From: PWQG01 sp040882255
GTDB lineage: Bacteria; Pseudomonadota; Gammaproteobacteria; Pseudomonadales; Pseudohongiellaceae
Assembly: GCA_040882255.1 (NCBI GenBank)
Contig: JBBEBP010000017.1
Span: forward strand, 1-64,000
Length of the DNA stretch: 64,000 bases
Direction of reading: 5' to 3'
The notes beneath the pieces are model-generated. The model was not told the DNA's origin, did not search any database, and saw nothing but the letters and a program-made list of their open reading frames with translations. The position numbers and the translations under genes are program-made. How positions within the stretch are numbered: the stretch's first letter is position 1; each line of letters starts with the position of its first letter. Below, piece after piece: positions 35,439-46,949 of the stretch.

Positions 35439-36725
35439 TTGAACAGCACACAGGCACAGGAACGTCTCGACACCCTCCGCGACCATTACCGGGAGATCCA
35501 GTCCCGAAATCTGGACCTGGACCTGACCCGGGGCAAACCCTCCACCGAACAACTGGCGCTCAGCGATGCCCTGGACGGCATTCTGGGTGGCAGCTACCGG
35601 GATCGTGACGGCACCGATTGCCGCAACTATGGTGGCGCGATGGGTATCCCGGAGGCGCGCGAATTCGCAGCGGCCTACCTTGATACCACCCCGGACCGGG
35701 TCATGGTGGGCGGAAACAGCTCACTGCAGCTGATGTACAGCTATGTGATGAATGCCCACTACCACGGCGTACGCGGACCGGAAACGGCCTGGGTCCGGGA
35801 GGCCACGGCAGATCAGCCGATCCGCTTCCTGTGCCCTTCCCCGGGCTACGACCGCCATTTCAGCGTCTGTGAGGCGCTGGGCATCGAAATGGTACCCGTC
35901 GCCCTCACCGGTCAGGGCCCCGACATGGATGAAGTGGAGCAGCTGGTCAAATCCGATCCGCAGATCAAGGGCATCTGGTGTGTGCCGAAGTACTCCAACC
36001 CGACCGGCGAAGTCTATTCCGACGAAGTCGTGGCGCGCATGGCGGAACTGGGCAATATCGCCGGGCCGAACTTCCGCATCCTCTGGGACAATGCCTATGC
36101 CGCCCACCACCTGACCGACAATCCGCCGGCACTTGCCAACCTGCTCAACCTGAGCGAGAAAGCCGGAACGCTGGACAATGCCGTGGTGATCGGCTCGACA
36201 TCCAAGATCACTTTTGCCGGCGCCGGCATTTCCTTTCTGGCCAGCTCACCGGAGAACCTGAAGCGTTTTGCGTCACAGATGACCATTTCCACCATCGGCC
36301 CCGACAAGGTCAATCAGCTGCGCCATGTCCGCTTCCTCAAGGATATGCCCACGCTGGAAAAATTGATGCAGGCTCATCGCCGCATCCTGGAGCCGAAGTT
36401 CGATGCCGTGATCGAGGAACTGGAAAACGGATTGGAAGGCAAGCAGGCCGGGGGGCAACCGCTGGGCCGTTGGAGCCGGCCGCAGGGCGGCTATTTCGTC
36501 TTGTTCGACACACAGCCGGGGCTGGCTGACCGGGTCATCCGCCTGACCGCCGAAGCAGGCGTCAAGCTCACACCAGCCGGTGCCACCTGGCCCTATGGCA
36601 AGGATCCGGAGAACAGCAACATCCGCCTCGCCCCCTCATTCCCCGGCCCGGAAGAAATCCGCGAGGCCATGAAAGTCTTTGTACTGTGCGTGGAGCTGGC
36701 CACCCTGGAAAACACGGCCGGCTGA
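35439..36725 (+). CDS. Aspartate aminotransferase, subgroup Ic (MocR-type aminotransferase domain)
   Basis: A 428-residue PLP enzyme of the family first named putative aminotransferase, later shown in several bacteria to be an aspartate aminotransferase (PF12897). LDLDLTRGKPS near the N-terminus, PSPGYDRHFSVCEALG and YSNPTGEVYSDE are characteristic. The PLP lysine is in GSTSKITFAGAGISF. The start is TTG at 35439 with AAGGAG 7 nt upstream. There is no MocR-type DNA-binding domain, so it is an enzyme rather than a regulator. Confidence 0.85.
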   Translation: MNSTQAQERLDTLRDHYREIQSRNLDLDLTRGKPSTEQLALSDALDGILGGSYRDRDGTDCRNYGGAMGIPEAREFAAAYLDTTPDRVMVGGNSSLQLMYSYVMNAHYHGVRGPETAWVREATADQPIRFLCPSPGYDRHFSVCEALGIEMVPVALTGQGPDMDEVEQLVKSDPQIKGIWCVPKYSNPTGEVYSDEVVARMAELGNIAGPNFRILWDNAYAAHHLTDNPPALANLLNLSEKAGTLDNAVVIGSTSKITFAGAGISFLASSPENLKRFASQMTISTIGPDKVNQLRHVRFLKDMPTLEKLMQAHRRILEPKFDAVIEELENGLEGKQAGGQPLGRWSRPQGGYFVLFDTQPGLADRVIRLTAEAGVKLTPAGATWPYGKDPENSNIRLAPSFPGPEEIREAMKVFVLCVELATLENTAG

Positions 36726-36761
36726 TCCGGCCCGGCCCCGGGAGCCTCCGGACCGGACTCC

Positions 36762-37094
36762 CTACGACGGTTCCTGCGGCCGTCCGCCGGTGATCGACAC
36801 CGGAAACGGTGTGATATTGTCTCCACTGGACACTTTCGCTGCCCCTGCCCGGGTCACCTCATCAATACGGATGATGGCCTGCAGGGGCACGAAGCTGCGT
36901 TTCACGCCGTTGAACTCCGTCTTGAGTTTCTCCTCTCCCGGATCAACCACAACCTGGCTGCGCTCATCGAACAGGTAGTCCTCGATCTCGATGAATCCGT
37001 ACAGGTCGCTCTGGTAGACCTGACGGGCAAACACTTCGTACACCTGTCCCTTATTGAGAAAGGTGACGCGGTAAATCGGAGTCTTGTCAGACAT
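36762..37094 (-). CDS. DUF1820 family protein
   Basis: A 110-residue soluble protein beginning MSDKTPIYRVTFLNKGQVYE, the hallmark start of DUF1820. A divergent position next to miaB is common for this family in gammaproteobacteria. Function is unknown. The start at 37094 is chosen by the family N-terminus; a longer frame to 37370 would read through the miaB start region and is unlikely. Confidence 0.85.
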   Translation of the reverse strand: MSDKTPIYRVTFLNKGQVYEVFARQVYQSDLYGFIEIEDYLFDERSQVVVDPGEEKLKTEFNGVKRSFVPLQAIIRIDEVTRAGAAKVSSGDNITPFPVSITGGRPQEPS

Positions 37095-37195
37095 CTGTGC
37101 ACCATCTACTTGTGGATACACGGTATTGTACTCCATCCGGCCGGACCTCGCTGCACGATGCTCCCCGGGAGGGCATCTCACCCGCCTGCATGACG

Positions 37196-37204
37196 TGTTA
37201 TAAT
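37196..37204 (+). promoter_or_regulatory. Extended -10 promoter of miaB
   Basis: TGT followed by TATAAT (37199-37204) is an extended -10 element 53 bp before the miaB ATG. No good -35 stands at the expected distance, as is usual for extended -10 promoters. Confidence 0.6.
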
Positions 37205-37257
37205 GCACAGTTTTCCGCAACACCGACCAAGCAACCAACGCCACGCGAGCCCGAACA

Positions 37258-38679
37258 ATGACCAGCCGTGATCCAGCCGTCCAGACCGTCGACCCGGCCG
37301 CCGCCACAACGGCGCGCCCCGGCAACCTGATCACCAGCGATGCCCGCCATGCAGGAAGCGCCGCGCGCAAGATCTACATCAAGACGCACGGCTGCCAGAT
37401 GAATGAGTATGACTCGGCGCGCATGGCCGATCTGCTGCGCGACACCTGGGATGCCACCGTAGTGAACTCACCGGATGAAGCGGACATCCTGCTGCTCAAC
37501 ACCTGCTCGATCCGGGAGAAAGCCCAGGAGAAGGTCTTCCACCAGCTGGGCCGCTGGCGTTCGCTCAAGGAAGCCCGACCCGGCGTGCAGATTGCCGTGG
37601 GCGGCTGCGTGGCCAGCCAGGAAGGAGCCGCCATCAGCCAGCGTGCACCCTATGTGGATGTGGTGTTCGGTCCGCAGACCCTGCACAAGCTGCCGGAACT
37701 GTTAAGCCGCCCGGCGGGCCGGGGCGCTGCCGTCGACATCAGCTTTCCCGAAATCGAGAAATTCGACCGCCTGCCCGAGCCCGAGGCCAGCGGAGCCCAG
37801 GCCTTCCTGAGCATCATGGAAGGCTGCAGCAAGTACTGCTCGTTCTGCGTGGTGCCCTACACCCGGGGCGAGGAAGTCAGCCGCCCGTTGGACGATGTGC
37901 TGGCCGAGGCCATGCACCTGGCCGGCCAGGGTGTACGGGAGATCAACCTGCTGGGACAGAACGTCAACGCCTATCGAGGCCCCAGCCATGAGGGTGAGGT
38001 CACCGACCTGGCCACCCTGATCACCTATATCGCGGCCATCGACGGCATCGACCGCATTCGGTTCACGACGTCCCACCCGATGGAATTCTCGGACAGCCTG
38101 ATCGAGGTCTATCGCCACGTGCCGGAGCTGGTCAGCCACCTGCACCTGCCCGTGCAGCACGGCTCGGATCGCATCCTGCAGGCCATGAAGCGCGGTCACA
38201 CCGCCGACGCCTATCGCGACATTATCCGGCGTCTGCGCGAGATCCGGCCCGATATCAGCCTGTCCTCCGATTTCATCGTCGGTTTCCCCGGCGAGACACA
38301 GGAGGACTTCGAGGACACCATGCAACTGATCAGGGACATCGGCTTCGACCACTCGTTCAGCTTCGTCTACAGCCCGCGCCCCGGCACACCGGCGGCGGAA
38401 CTACCCGACGAGACAGCAGAAGCGGAGAAGAAGCACCGCCTCGCCATCCTGCAGGCGCAGATCCGCGAGCAGGCCGACACCATCAGCCAGTCCATGGTCG
38501 GCAGCACACAGCGGATACTGGTCACAGGTCGCGCCAAGCGGGGGGAAGAACAATTACAAGGCCGCACGGAAAACAACCGCGTGGTGAACTTTCACAGCAT
38601 TGATCCCGGTCTGGTGGGGGAGTTTGTCGATGTGACCATCACGGAAGCATTTCCGAACTCGCTGGCTGGCAGGCTCTGA
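37258..38679 (+). CDS. miaB: tRNA-2-methylthio-N6-dimethylallyladenosine synthase MiaB
   Basis: A 473-residue radical-SAM methylthiotransferase that modifies A37 of tRNAs reading UNN codons. The N-terminal UPF0004 domain holds three cluster cysteines ([28 protein letters not shown]). The radical-SAM motif is CSKYCSFC, and a TRAM domain ends the protein. A 37-residue Ala/Thr-rich extension precedes the usual start ([12 protein letters not shown]). It begins the conserved miaB-ybeZ-ybeY-ybeX order. Confidence 0.96.
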   Translation: MTSRDPAVQTVDPAAATTARPGNLITSDARHAGSAARKIYIKTHGCQMNEYDSARMADLLRDTWDATVVNSPDEADILLLNTCSIREKAQEKVFHQLGRWRSLKEARPGVQIAVGGCVASQEGAAISQRAPYVDVVFGPQTLHKLPELLSRPAGRGAAVDISFPEIEKFDRLPEPEASGAQAFLSIMEGCSKYCSFCVVPYTRGEEVSRPLDDVLAEAMHLAGQGVREINLLGQNVNAYRGPSHEGEVTDLATLITYIAAIDGIDRIRFTTSHPMEFSDSLIEVYRHVPELVSHLHLPVQHGSDRILQAMKRGHTADAYRDIIRRLREIRPDISLSSDFIVGFPGETQEDFEDTMQLIRDIGFDHSFSFVYSPRPGTPAAELPDETAEAEKKHRLAILQAQIREQADTISQSMVGSTQRILVTGRAKRGEEQLQGRTENNRVVNFHSIDPGLVGEFVDVTITEAFPNSLAGRL

Positions 38680-38738
38680 GCGCTTGCACTATACTCGAAT
38701 ACACACCGATCAATCAGGGAGGCAACCACGCCCGCTGC

Positions 38739-39767
38739 ATGGCTACTGACAATCATACCGAACAATTGCTTCTCGAGCCCGAGAACACCCATCGCCTGGC
38801 CAATCTCTGTGGCCATCTCAATGAACACATCCAGCAGATCGAACAGTCGCTGGCGTTGAAGATACGCCACCGCGGCAATCGCTTCCAACTGTCGGGTACG
38901 CCGGCGGCGGTGGCGGATGGCGCACGCATTCTCAACGACCTGTATCAGGCCACCAGTGGCGCGACACTGAGCCCGGACAGCGTTCACCTCGCACTGCGTG
39001 AGAACGAGCCGGCACCGCCGGCCACCGGCAACCCGGACGACGAGGCTCCGGGCAGCCTGATCCGAACGCCGCGCAGCTCCATCAAACCCCGTGGCCGACA
39101 CCAACGCGAGTACGTCAGCGCCATTCGCCAGCAGGACATCAATTTCGGTATTGGACCGGCCGGAACCGGCAAGACCTATCTGGCCGTGGCCTGCGCCGTG
39201 GAAGCGCTGATGCAGGATCGCGTCAGGCGAGTGCTACTGGTTCGACCCGCCGTGGAAGCCGGAGAGAAACTCGGCTTTCTGCCCGGCGATCTGGCCCAGA
39301 AGATCGACCCTTACCTGCGGCCGCTCTATGATGCGCTGTACGAGATGCTGGGCTTCGAGAAAGTCGGTCGACTGATCGAGAAGAATGTCATCGAAGTGGC
39401 GCCACTGGCCTATATGCGTGGCCGCACACTGAACGGCTCTTTCATCATTCTGGATGAAAGCCAGAACACCACCATGGCACAGATGAAGATGTTCCTGACA
39501 CGGATCGGCTTCGGCTCCAGGGCCGTGATCACCGGGGACGTGACCCAGATCGACCTGCCCAGAGGCACCCGCTCCGGGCTGGTGCATGTCCTGAAGGTGC
39601 TGGAAGGCATGCAGGACATCGGGTTCACCCATTTCAACTCGCGTGACGTGGTACGCCATTCCCTGGTCCAGCGGATCGTGGAAGCCTACGACCGGTACGA
39701 CCAGGACACCACTATCAAACCCCTCGGCCAGCAGGATGCCCTGCATCGCCATGAACGTGACCGTTGA
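38739..39767 (+). CDS. ybeZ: PhoH-like ATPase YbeZ
   Basis: A 342-residue PhoH-family P-loop ATPase. Walker A is GPAGTGKTYLAVACAVEAL and Walker B is FIILDESQNTT; an N-terminal KH-like part of about 100 residues precedes them. YbeZ partners YbeY in rRNA maturation and RNA quality control. GGGAGG stands about 15 nt before the ATG, further than usual. Its 3' end overlaps ybeY by 17 bp. Confidence 0.92.
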   Translation: MATDNHTEQLLLEPENTHRLANLCGHLNEHIQQIEQSLALKIRHRGNRFQLSGTPAAVADGARILNDLYQATSGATLSPDSVHLALRENEPAPPATGNPDDEAPGSLIRTPRSSIKPRGRHQREYVSAIRQQDINFGIGPAGTGKTYLAVACAVEALMQDRVRRVLLVRPAVEAGEKLGFLPGDLAQKIDPYLRPLYDALYEMLGFEKVGRLIEKNVIEVAPLAYMRGRTLNGSFIILDESQNTTMAQMKMFLTRIGFGSRAVITGDVTQIDLPRGTRSGLVHVLKVLEGMQDIGFTHFNSRDVVRHSLVQRIVEAYDRYDQDTTIKPLGQQDALHRHERDR

Positions 39768-40292
39768 GCTGACTGATGCGGCGTCCGAACCGGCGCCCGT
39801 CAACCTTCCCCGCCTGCGCGAGTGGGTCAGTTACGCACTGGAGCGGTACAGCCACCACAACCCCCCTGTTGGCGGGACACCGGACCGCGAGGTGCTAGTC
39901 TCGATTTGTCTGGTCAGTGAAGCCGAATCCGCCCGATTGAACGACAGCTATCGCGCTAAAAACCGGCCCACAAATGTGTTATCTTTCGCGACCCGGTTGC
40001 CCGACGAGGTCCAGTCGGCCATGCCGGCATTCCTGCTCGGCGACCTGGCTATCTGCACCGCCGTGGTCAATCGCGAGGCGGCAGCGCAGGGCAAACAGCC
40101 GGAAGCCCATTGGGCCCACATGACAGTACACGGCACACTCCACCTCTGCGGGCTGGATCACGAGACTGCGGAGGAAGCGGCCCGGATGGAAGGCATGGAG
40201 ATTGACGTGTTAACGACCCTGGGTTATCCCGACCCGTACACCGTGCCGGACCCGGCCACTACCGAATGTGATGAACGGAGCCATACCCGATC

Positions 40293-40296
<4 letters not shown>
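39751..40296 (+). CDS. ybeY: Endoribonuclease YbeY
   Basis: A 181-residue metal-dependent RNase of 16S rRNA 3'-end maturation and ribosome quality control. The zinc motif HGTLHLCGLDH (H-x3-H-x5-H) and the conserved NVLSFATRLPDE are visible. It starts at the ATG at 39751 inside the ybeZ end; an upstream ATG at 39643 would overlap ybeZ more and adds an unrelated N-terminus. It is slightly longer than E. coli YbeY (about 155), with a C-terminal Pro/Thr/Glu tail. Confidence 0.93.
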
Positions 40297-43690
<3,394 letters not shown>

Positions 43691-43700
43691 GGAGGCCCGG

Positions 43701-44210
43701 ATGCCGGCCGGATCCATCAGAACCACCCTGCTCTGTCTGCTGCTTGCCGCACTTGTCGGCTGCGGCTTCACACTGCGTGGCGCTGGTGGCCCCATGGCAC
43801 TGAACAGCGTATCACTGGAAGCCGGGCGCCCGGATGGGGTTGTCAGGACCCTGCGCCAGCAGTTAACTGCACTGGGTGTGAATACGCAGCCCGACCGCGA
43901 TGACAGCTACACGCTGACCCTGGACAACGAGCAACGCGAAGCAAGACGCACCACACAGAATACCGGCACGCGGGGTGCCCAGTACGAATTGACGCTGTCC
44001 GTCGATGTCACACTCTCCCTGGGTGACAACGTCGTCGCCGGCCCGCGCAACCTGGAGGTACAGCGTGATCAGGACGAGGACATCAGCAACCTGACCAGTT
44101 CCGGGGGTGAACGGGCCCTGTTGTATGCGGACATGGAGCGGGAGCTGGCTGATCAGATCGTGCAGCAGCTGCGCACCGTGCAGCCCGCCGCCGGAGGGAT
44201 GCCGCAATGA
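43701..44210 (+). CDS. lptE: LptE, LPS-assembly lipoprotein
   Basis: A 169-residue outer-membrane lipoprotein that plugs the LptD barrel during LPS export. The lipobox is LAALVGC, followed by GFTLRGAGG, the typical LptE start after the lipidated Cys. GGAGG 5 nt before the ATG supports the start 10 bp after leuS. A 4-bp ATGA overlap joins it to holA. Confidence 0.92.
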   Translation: MPAGSIRTTLLCLLLAALVGCGFTLRGAGGPMALNSVSLEAGRPDGVVRTLRQQLTALGVNTQPDRDDSYTLTLDNEQREARRTTQNTGTRGAQYELTLSVDVTLSLGDNVVAGPRNLEVQRDQDEDISNLTSSGGERALLYADMERELADQIVQQLRTVQPAAGGMPQ

Positions 44211-45283
44211 ATCTGCGCGCGGAACAGCTTGCCGGCCATCTGAAAGGCGGCGAACTCCAACCAATGTACTGGGTGGCCGGAGACGAAACACTGCTTTGCC
44301 AGGAAGCCACCGATGCAATCCGCCAGGCGGCCCGCGAGCGGCAGTACGAGGAGCGCGAAGTCCACTTCGTGGACAACAGTTTCGACTGGCAGTCCGTGAT
44401 CGATTCCGGCAACAGCCTGTCCCTGTTTGCCAGCCGCAAACTGATCGAGCTGCGCCTCCCGCAATTCCGCCTGGATGACCGGGGACGCCAGTTGCTGGCC
44501 GATTATCTGAAGTCCCCCAACCCGGATACCCTGCTGTTGCTTGACAGCCCCAGGCCGGAGCCGGCGGCACTGAAGACCCGATGGTTCAAAAGCCTGGAAG
44601 AGGCCGGTGTATTCATCCAGATATGGCCCGTGGATGCCAGACAGCTACCTGGCTGGATCAATCAGCGAATGAAACAGAAGGGGTTGTCGGCAACTCCGGA
44701 AGCCATTCAACTACTCTGTGACCGGGTGGAGGGCAATCTGCTGGCGGCGGCCCGCGAGATCGAAAAGCTCGCACTGCTCCAATCGGGCAATGACAAGGCA
44801 GAAACCATGGATGCACGCTTCATTGCCGGCATGGTGGCGGATAATGCACGTTACAACGTCTTCCAGATGATCGATCACGCCCTGGCCGGCAATGCACGCA
44901 AGGCACTGCGCAGTCTGGGCCGCCTGCGCGCCGAAGGCAGCGAACCACTGATGTTGCTGGGCATGATCGCCCGGGAACTGCGCACACTGCTGCAGCTCTG
45001 CCGCCTGTGCGAATCAGGCATGAGTGCGGAGCGCGCCCTGCAACAGGAGCGCGTGTGGAAAAGCCGCCAGAAGCTGGTGAAACAGGCGCTGACGCACCTG
45101 GACAGTCGCAGGGTGGAACAACTACTGATGATGGCACGGCGCGCCGACCTGGCCGTCAAGGGGATGGACAACCTGCCCGTGGATATGATCCTTGATGACC
45201 TGATGTTGGCCCTGGCGGGTCAGACACCCATCCGGCCCAATACCGCGATCAGTTCCCTGACCAGCCGCTCGGCGACAGGGTGA
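44207..45283 (+). CDS. holA: DNA polymerase III delta subunit
   Basis: A 358-residue clamp-loader subunit that opens the beta sliding clamp. The N-terminal AAA+-like domain (PMYWVAGDETLLCQEATDAI) and the C-terminal collar region (LLGMIARELRTLLQLCRL) match HolA. The last 64 bp overlap the convergent DUF4404 gene. nadD, which follows holA in E. coli, is found about 17 kb away on the other strand. Confidence 0.94.
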   Translation: MNLRAEQLAGHLKGGELQPMYWVAGDETLLCQEATDAIRQAARERQYEEREVHFVDNSFDWQSVIDSGNSLSLFASRKLIELRLPQFRLDDRGRQLLADYLKSPNPDTLLLLDSPRPEPAALKTRWFKSLEEAGVFIQIWPVDARQLPGWINQRMKQKGLSATPEAIQLLCDRVEGNLLAAAREIEKLALLQSGNDKAETMDARFIAGMVADNARYNVFQMIDHALAGNARKALRSLGRLRAEGSEPLMLLGMIARELRTLLQLCRLCESGMSAERALQQERVWKSRQKLVKQALTHLDSRRVEQLLMMARRADLAVKGMDNLPVDMILDDLMLALAGQTPIRPNTAISSLTSRSATG

Positions 45284-45480
45284 CGGGCGGCAAACTGTGC
45301 TTCGAGCGCAATGGCATCGTCCAGCACCGGACTGTTCTTCTGTTCGGTCGACCGTATGACTTCGTCTATGTCCCGGTCAAGCTGCCGAACCGCTTCCAGC
45401 GTATCTTCATCCAGCTCATCGCTGCGCGACAGCTCCTGCTCCAGTTCATCCAGTAACTCGCGGATCTTCGTTTCGCTCAA
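45220..45480 (-). CDS. DUF4404 family small protein
   Basis: An 86-residue acidic helical protein (LSETKIRELLDELEQELSRS, then LDEDTLEAVRQLDRDIDEVI) that resembles DUF4404 proteins of unknown function, probably coiled coil. The start is TTG at 45480 with GGGAG 7 nt upstream; an in-frame ATG at 45555 would add 25 residues without the family pattern. The final 64 bp are antisense to the end of holA. Confidence 0.7.
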   Translation of the reverse strand: MSETKIRELLDELEQELSRSDELDEDTLEAVRQLDRDIDEVIRSTEQKNSPVLDDAIALEAQFAARHPVAERLVRELIAVLGRMGV

Positions 45481-45625
45481 TGCACTACTCCCGTTTGTGG
45501 CGCAGAATCCGGTATTCTCCCCGAAAGTGTATCCCGGGAGCACCAGCGCTGCCAAGCATCACTCCTGACAGGCCGGGTGGCAGCCCGGCCACGGAGATCC
45601 CGGGGCCAGGGCATACGATGCAGCC

Positions 45626-46252
45626 TCAGCCGGCTTCTACCGCGTCACCCGCAAAGGTCTTTCCACCAGACTGACGGCGCCCGGCTTTCCCGGCCCGATG
45701 GCGGTATTCCAAGAGGTACTTCGGAAAGTGACGAATCAGCGTCCAGCGTGTGGTATACCCGACCCGTATGCTGGAATGCGTTTTTGATCCCGCCATGAGC
45801 ATGGGGGGACCCTGATAGATCTCCTTCGAACCCATCAACGCGTGAATCCGGCCGATGTTGGTATTCCTCGTATCAGCCATCAGCAGTACGTACTTCTTGC
45901 GACACAGAAACACATCACGAAGCATGTGCAACCAGATACGGAACTGTTCGGAAGCGCGGCGTACACCAGCGCCGATCCACAGGCCGTTCACTTCCATCAT
46001 TTCATACTGGTCATTTCGGAAAAAGGCATGCTGCTCGCGCACCTCATCGGGCACGAACATCAGACTGCGGAAACCGGGCCTGGTCACCAGCATGTAGCCA
46101 GCCACCATTTTCCCGCCCTTGTAGGCCGCCACGATGCGGCTGCGCTGCGTGTAATCGTAGGGCAGCTTGACCCGCACATAGCCTTCAAAGCGTTGCAGGT
46201 ACTCGTTGATATCCCTTTCTTCTGTCAGGGTTTTGAATGTGATCGCTTCCAT
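45626..46252 (-). CDS. GNAT-like N-acyltransferase-fold protein, unknown substrate
   Basis: A 208-residue protein that I cannot name. The middle has a GNAT-like order: a strand MMEVNGLWI, a long helix after IGAGVRRASEQFRIWLHML in place of the acyl-CoA loop, then YVLLMADTRNTNIGRIHAL resembling the strand-helix before the C-terminal strand. The usual Q/R-x-x-G-x-G/A motif is not clear, so it may be a divergent acyltransferase. The C-terminus is basic. GAGG 8 nt before the ATG fixes the start, which overlaps the upstream methyltransferase gene by 28 bp, so the two are co-translated. Confidence 0.6.
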   Translation of the reverse strand: MEAITFKTLTEERDINEYLQRFEGYVRVKLPYDYTQRSRIVAAYKGGKMVAGYMLVTRPGFRSLMFVPDEVREQHAFFRNDQYEMMEVNGLWIGAGVRRASEQFRIWLHMLRDVFLCRKKYVLLMADTRNTNIGRIHALMGSKEIYQGPPMLMAGSKTHSSIRVGYTTRWTLIRHFPKYLLEYRHRAGKAGRRQSGGKTFAGDAVEAG

Positions 46253-46785
46253 GATTTTATCCTCGGCAGGAACATGCCCACCTTGTTCTGGTATAGTCTG
46301 TAGGATTTACCCTGATCACTTTCCAGAATGATGCGTTCCTCCCGGCGTGCCGAAAGGAAATAGAAAGTGACCAGGTAAATCAGTGTAATCCACAAGATGG
46401 GGGATCGGAATAACAGACTACTGGTCAACCAGACGAGAATATAGGAAGTATAGAACGGATGACGGACCCATCCAAAAGGACCGGTTGTCACGATAGCCCC
46501 GACTTTACTGCTGAAAGCGAAGTCAAGACTGCGTGCAGTCCGTATCGACCACCAGAACAAAAACAGGGCCAGCGCATAGGCAAGCGCCCCGGCGGTAATT
46601 TCCATTTTTGTGATCTGCGTCACATTAGCCATATAATAGAACGTGACGGCCATCTGCGTAATGACGGCAAGATCGTATCCAAGAGCGGTCAGGCGGGGCA
46701 TGCCGGGGTCGACACTGAAAAAGCGTAGCCGGCCCCAGACCAGACTTGCGACAATGGACAGATACAGGATGATCAACAGGTTCAT
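46225..46785 (-). CDS. ICMT/PEMT-family membrane methyltransferase
   Basis: A 186-residue integral membrane protein with about five hydrophobic segments. The C-terminal SAM-binding signature of isoprenylcysteine or phospholipid methyltransferases is present: TTGPFGWVRHPFYTSYILV, then ARREERIILE and YQNKVGMFLPRI. Bacterial members methylate carboxyls, lipids or unknown small molecules. AGAGGGA 4 nt before the ATG marks the start. It forms an overlapping pair with the GNAT-like gene and diverges from the cyclase-like gene. Confidence 0.8.
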   Translation of the reverse strand: MNLLIILYLSIVASLVWGRLRFFSVDPGMPRLTALGYDLAVITQMAVTFYYMANVTQITKMEITAGALAYALALFLFWWSIRTARSLDFAFSSKVGAIVTTGPFGWVRHPFYTSYILVWLTSSLLFRSPILWITLIYLVTFYFLSARREERIILESDQGKSYRLYQNKVGMFLPRIKSWKRSHSKP

Positions 46786-46805
46786 AGCTTCCCTCTATGG
46801 TATAA

Positions 46806-46852
46806 AGGGCACCTCCATGACACGGACCACCCTTGGCCAGGAGAGGTGCCCT
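46806..46852. promoter_or_regulatory. Dyad between the ICMT-like and cyclase-like genes
   Basis: AGGGCACCTC (46806-46815) and GAGGTGCCCT (46843-46852) are perfect 10-bp inverted copies separated by 27 bp, in the 164-bp divergent gap. On the minus strand the stem is followed by TTTATA 21 bp before the ICMT-like start. It could be an operator shared by both directions or a leader hairpin. Confidence 0.5.
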
Positions 46853-46949
46853 GTGGCACGGTCAGAGTGACAACATAGAGTAATGCGCCGATAAAATCCA
46901 TGTCGCCGCTTCCCGATATCACCGATACAGGCAAGGCAGAACAATAAAA

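Noticed and set aside
35439..36725. MocR-type transcription regulator
   Set aside because: The aminotransferase domain belongs to that named family, but the protein has no GntR-type DNA-binding domain.
37095..37370. Longer DUF1820 protein from 37370
   Set aside because: It would cross the miaB promoter and 5' end, and the family starts at MSDKTPIYRV.
44083..44570. Antisense frames over lptE and holA
   Set aside because: Compositionally biased shadows of two strongly supported genes.
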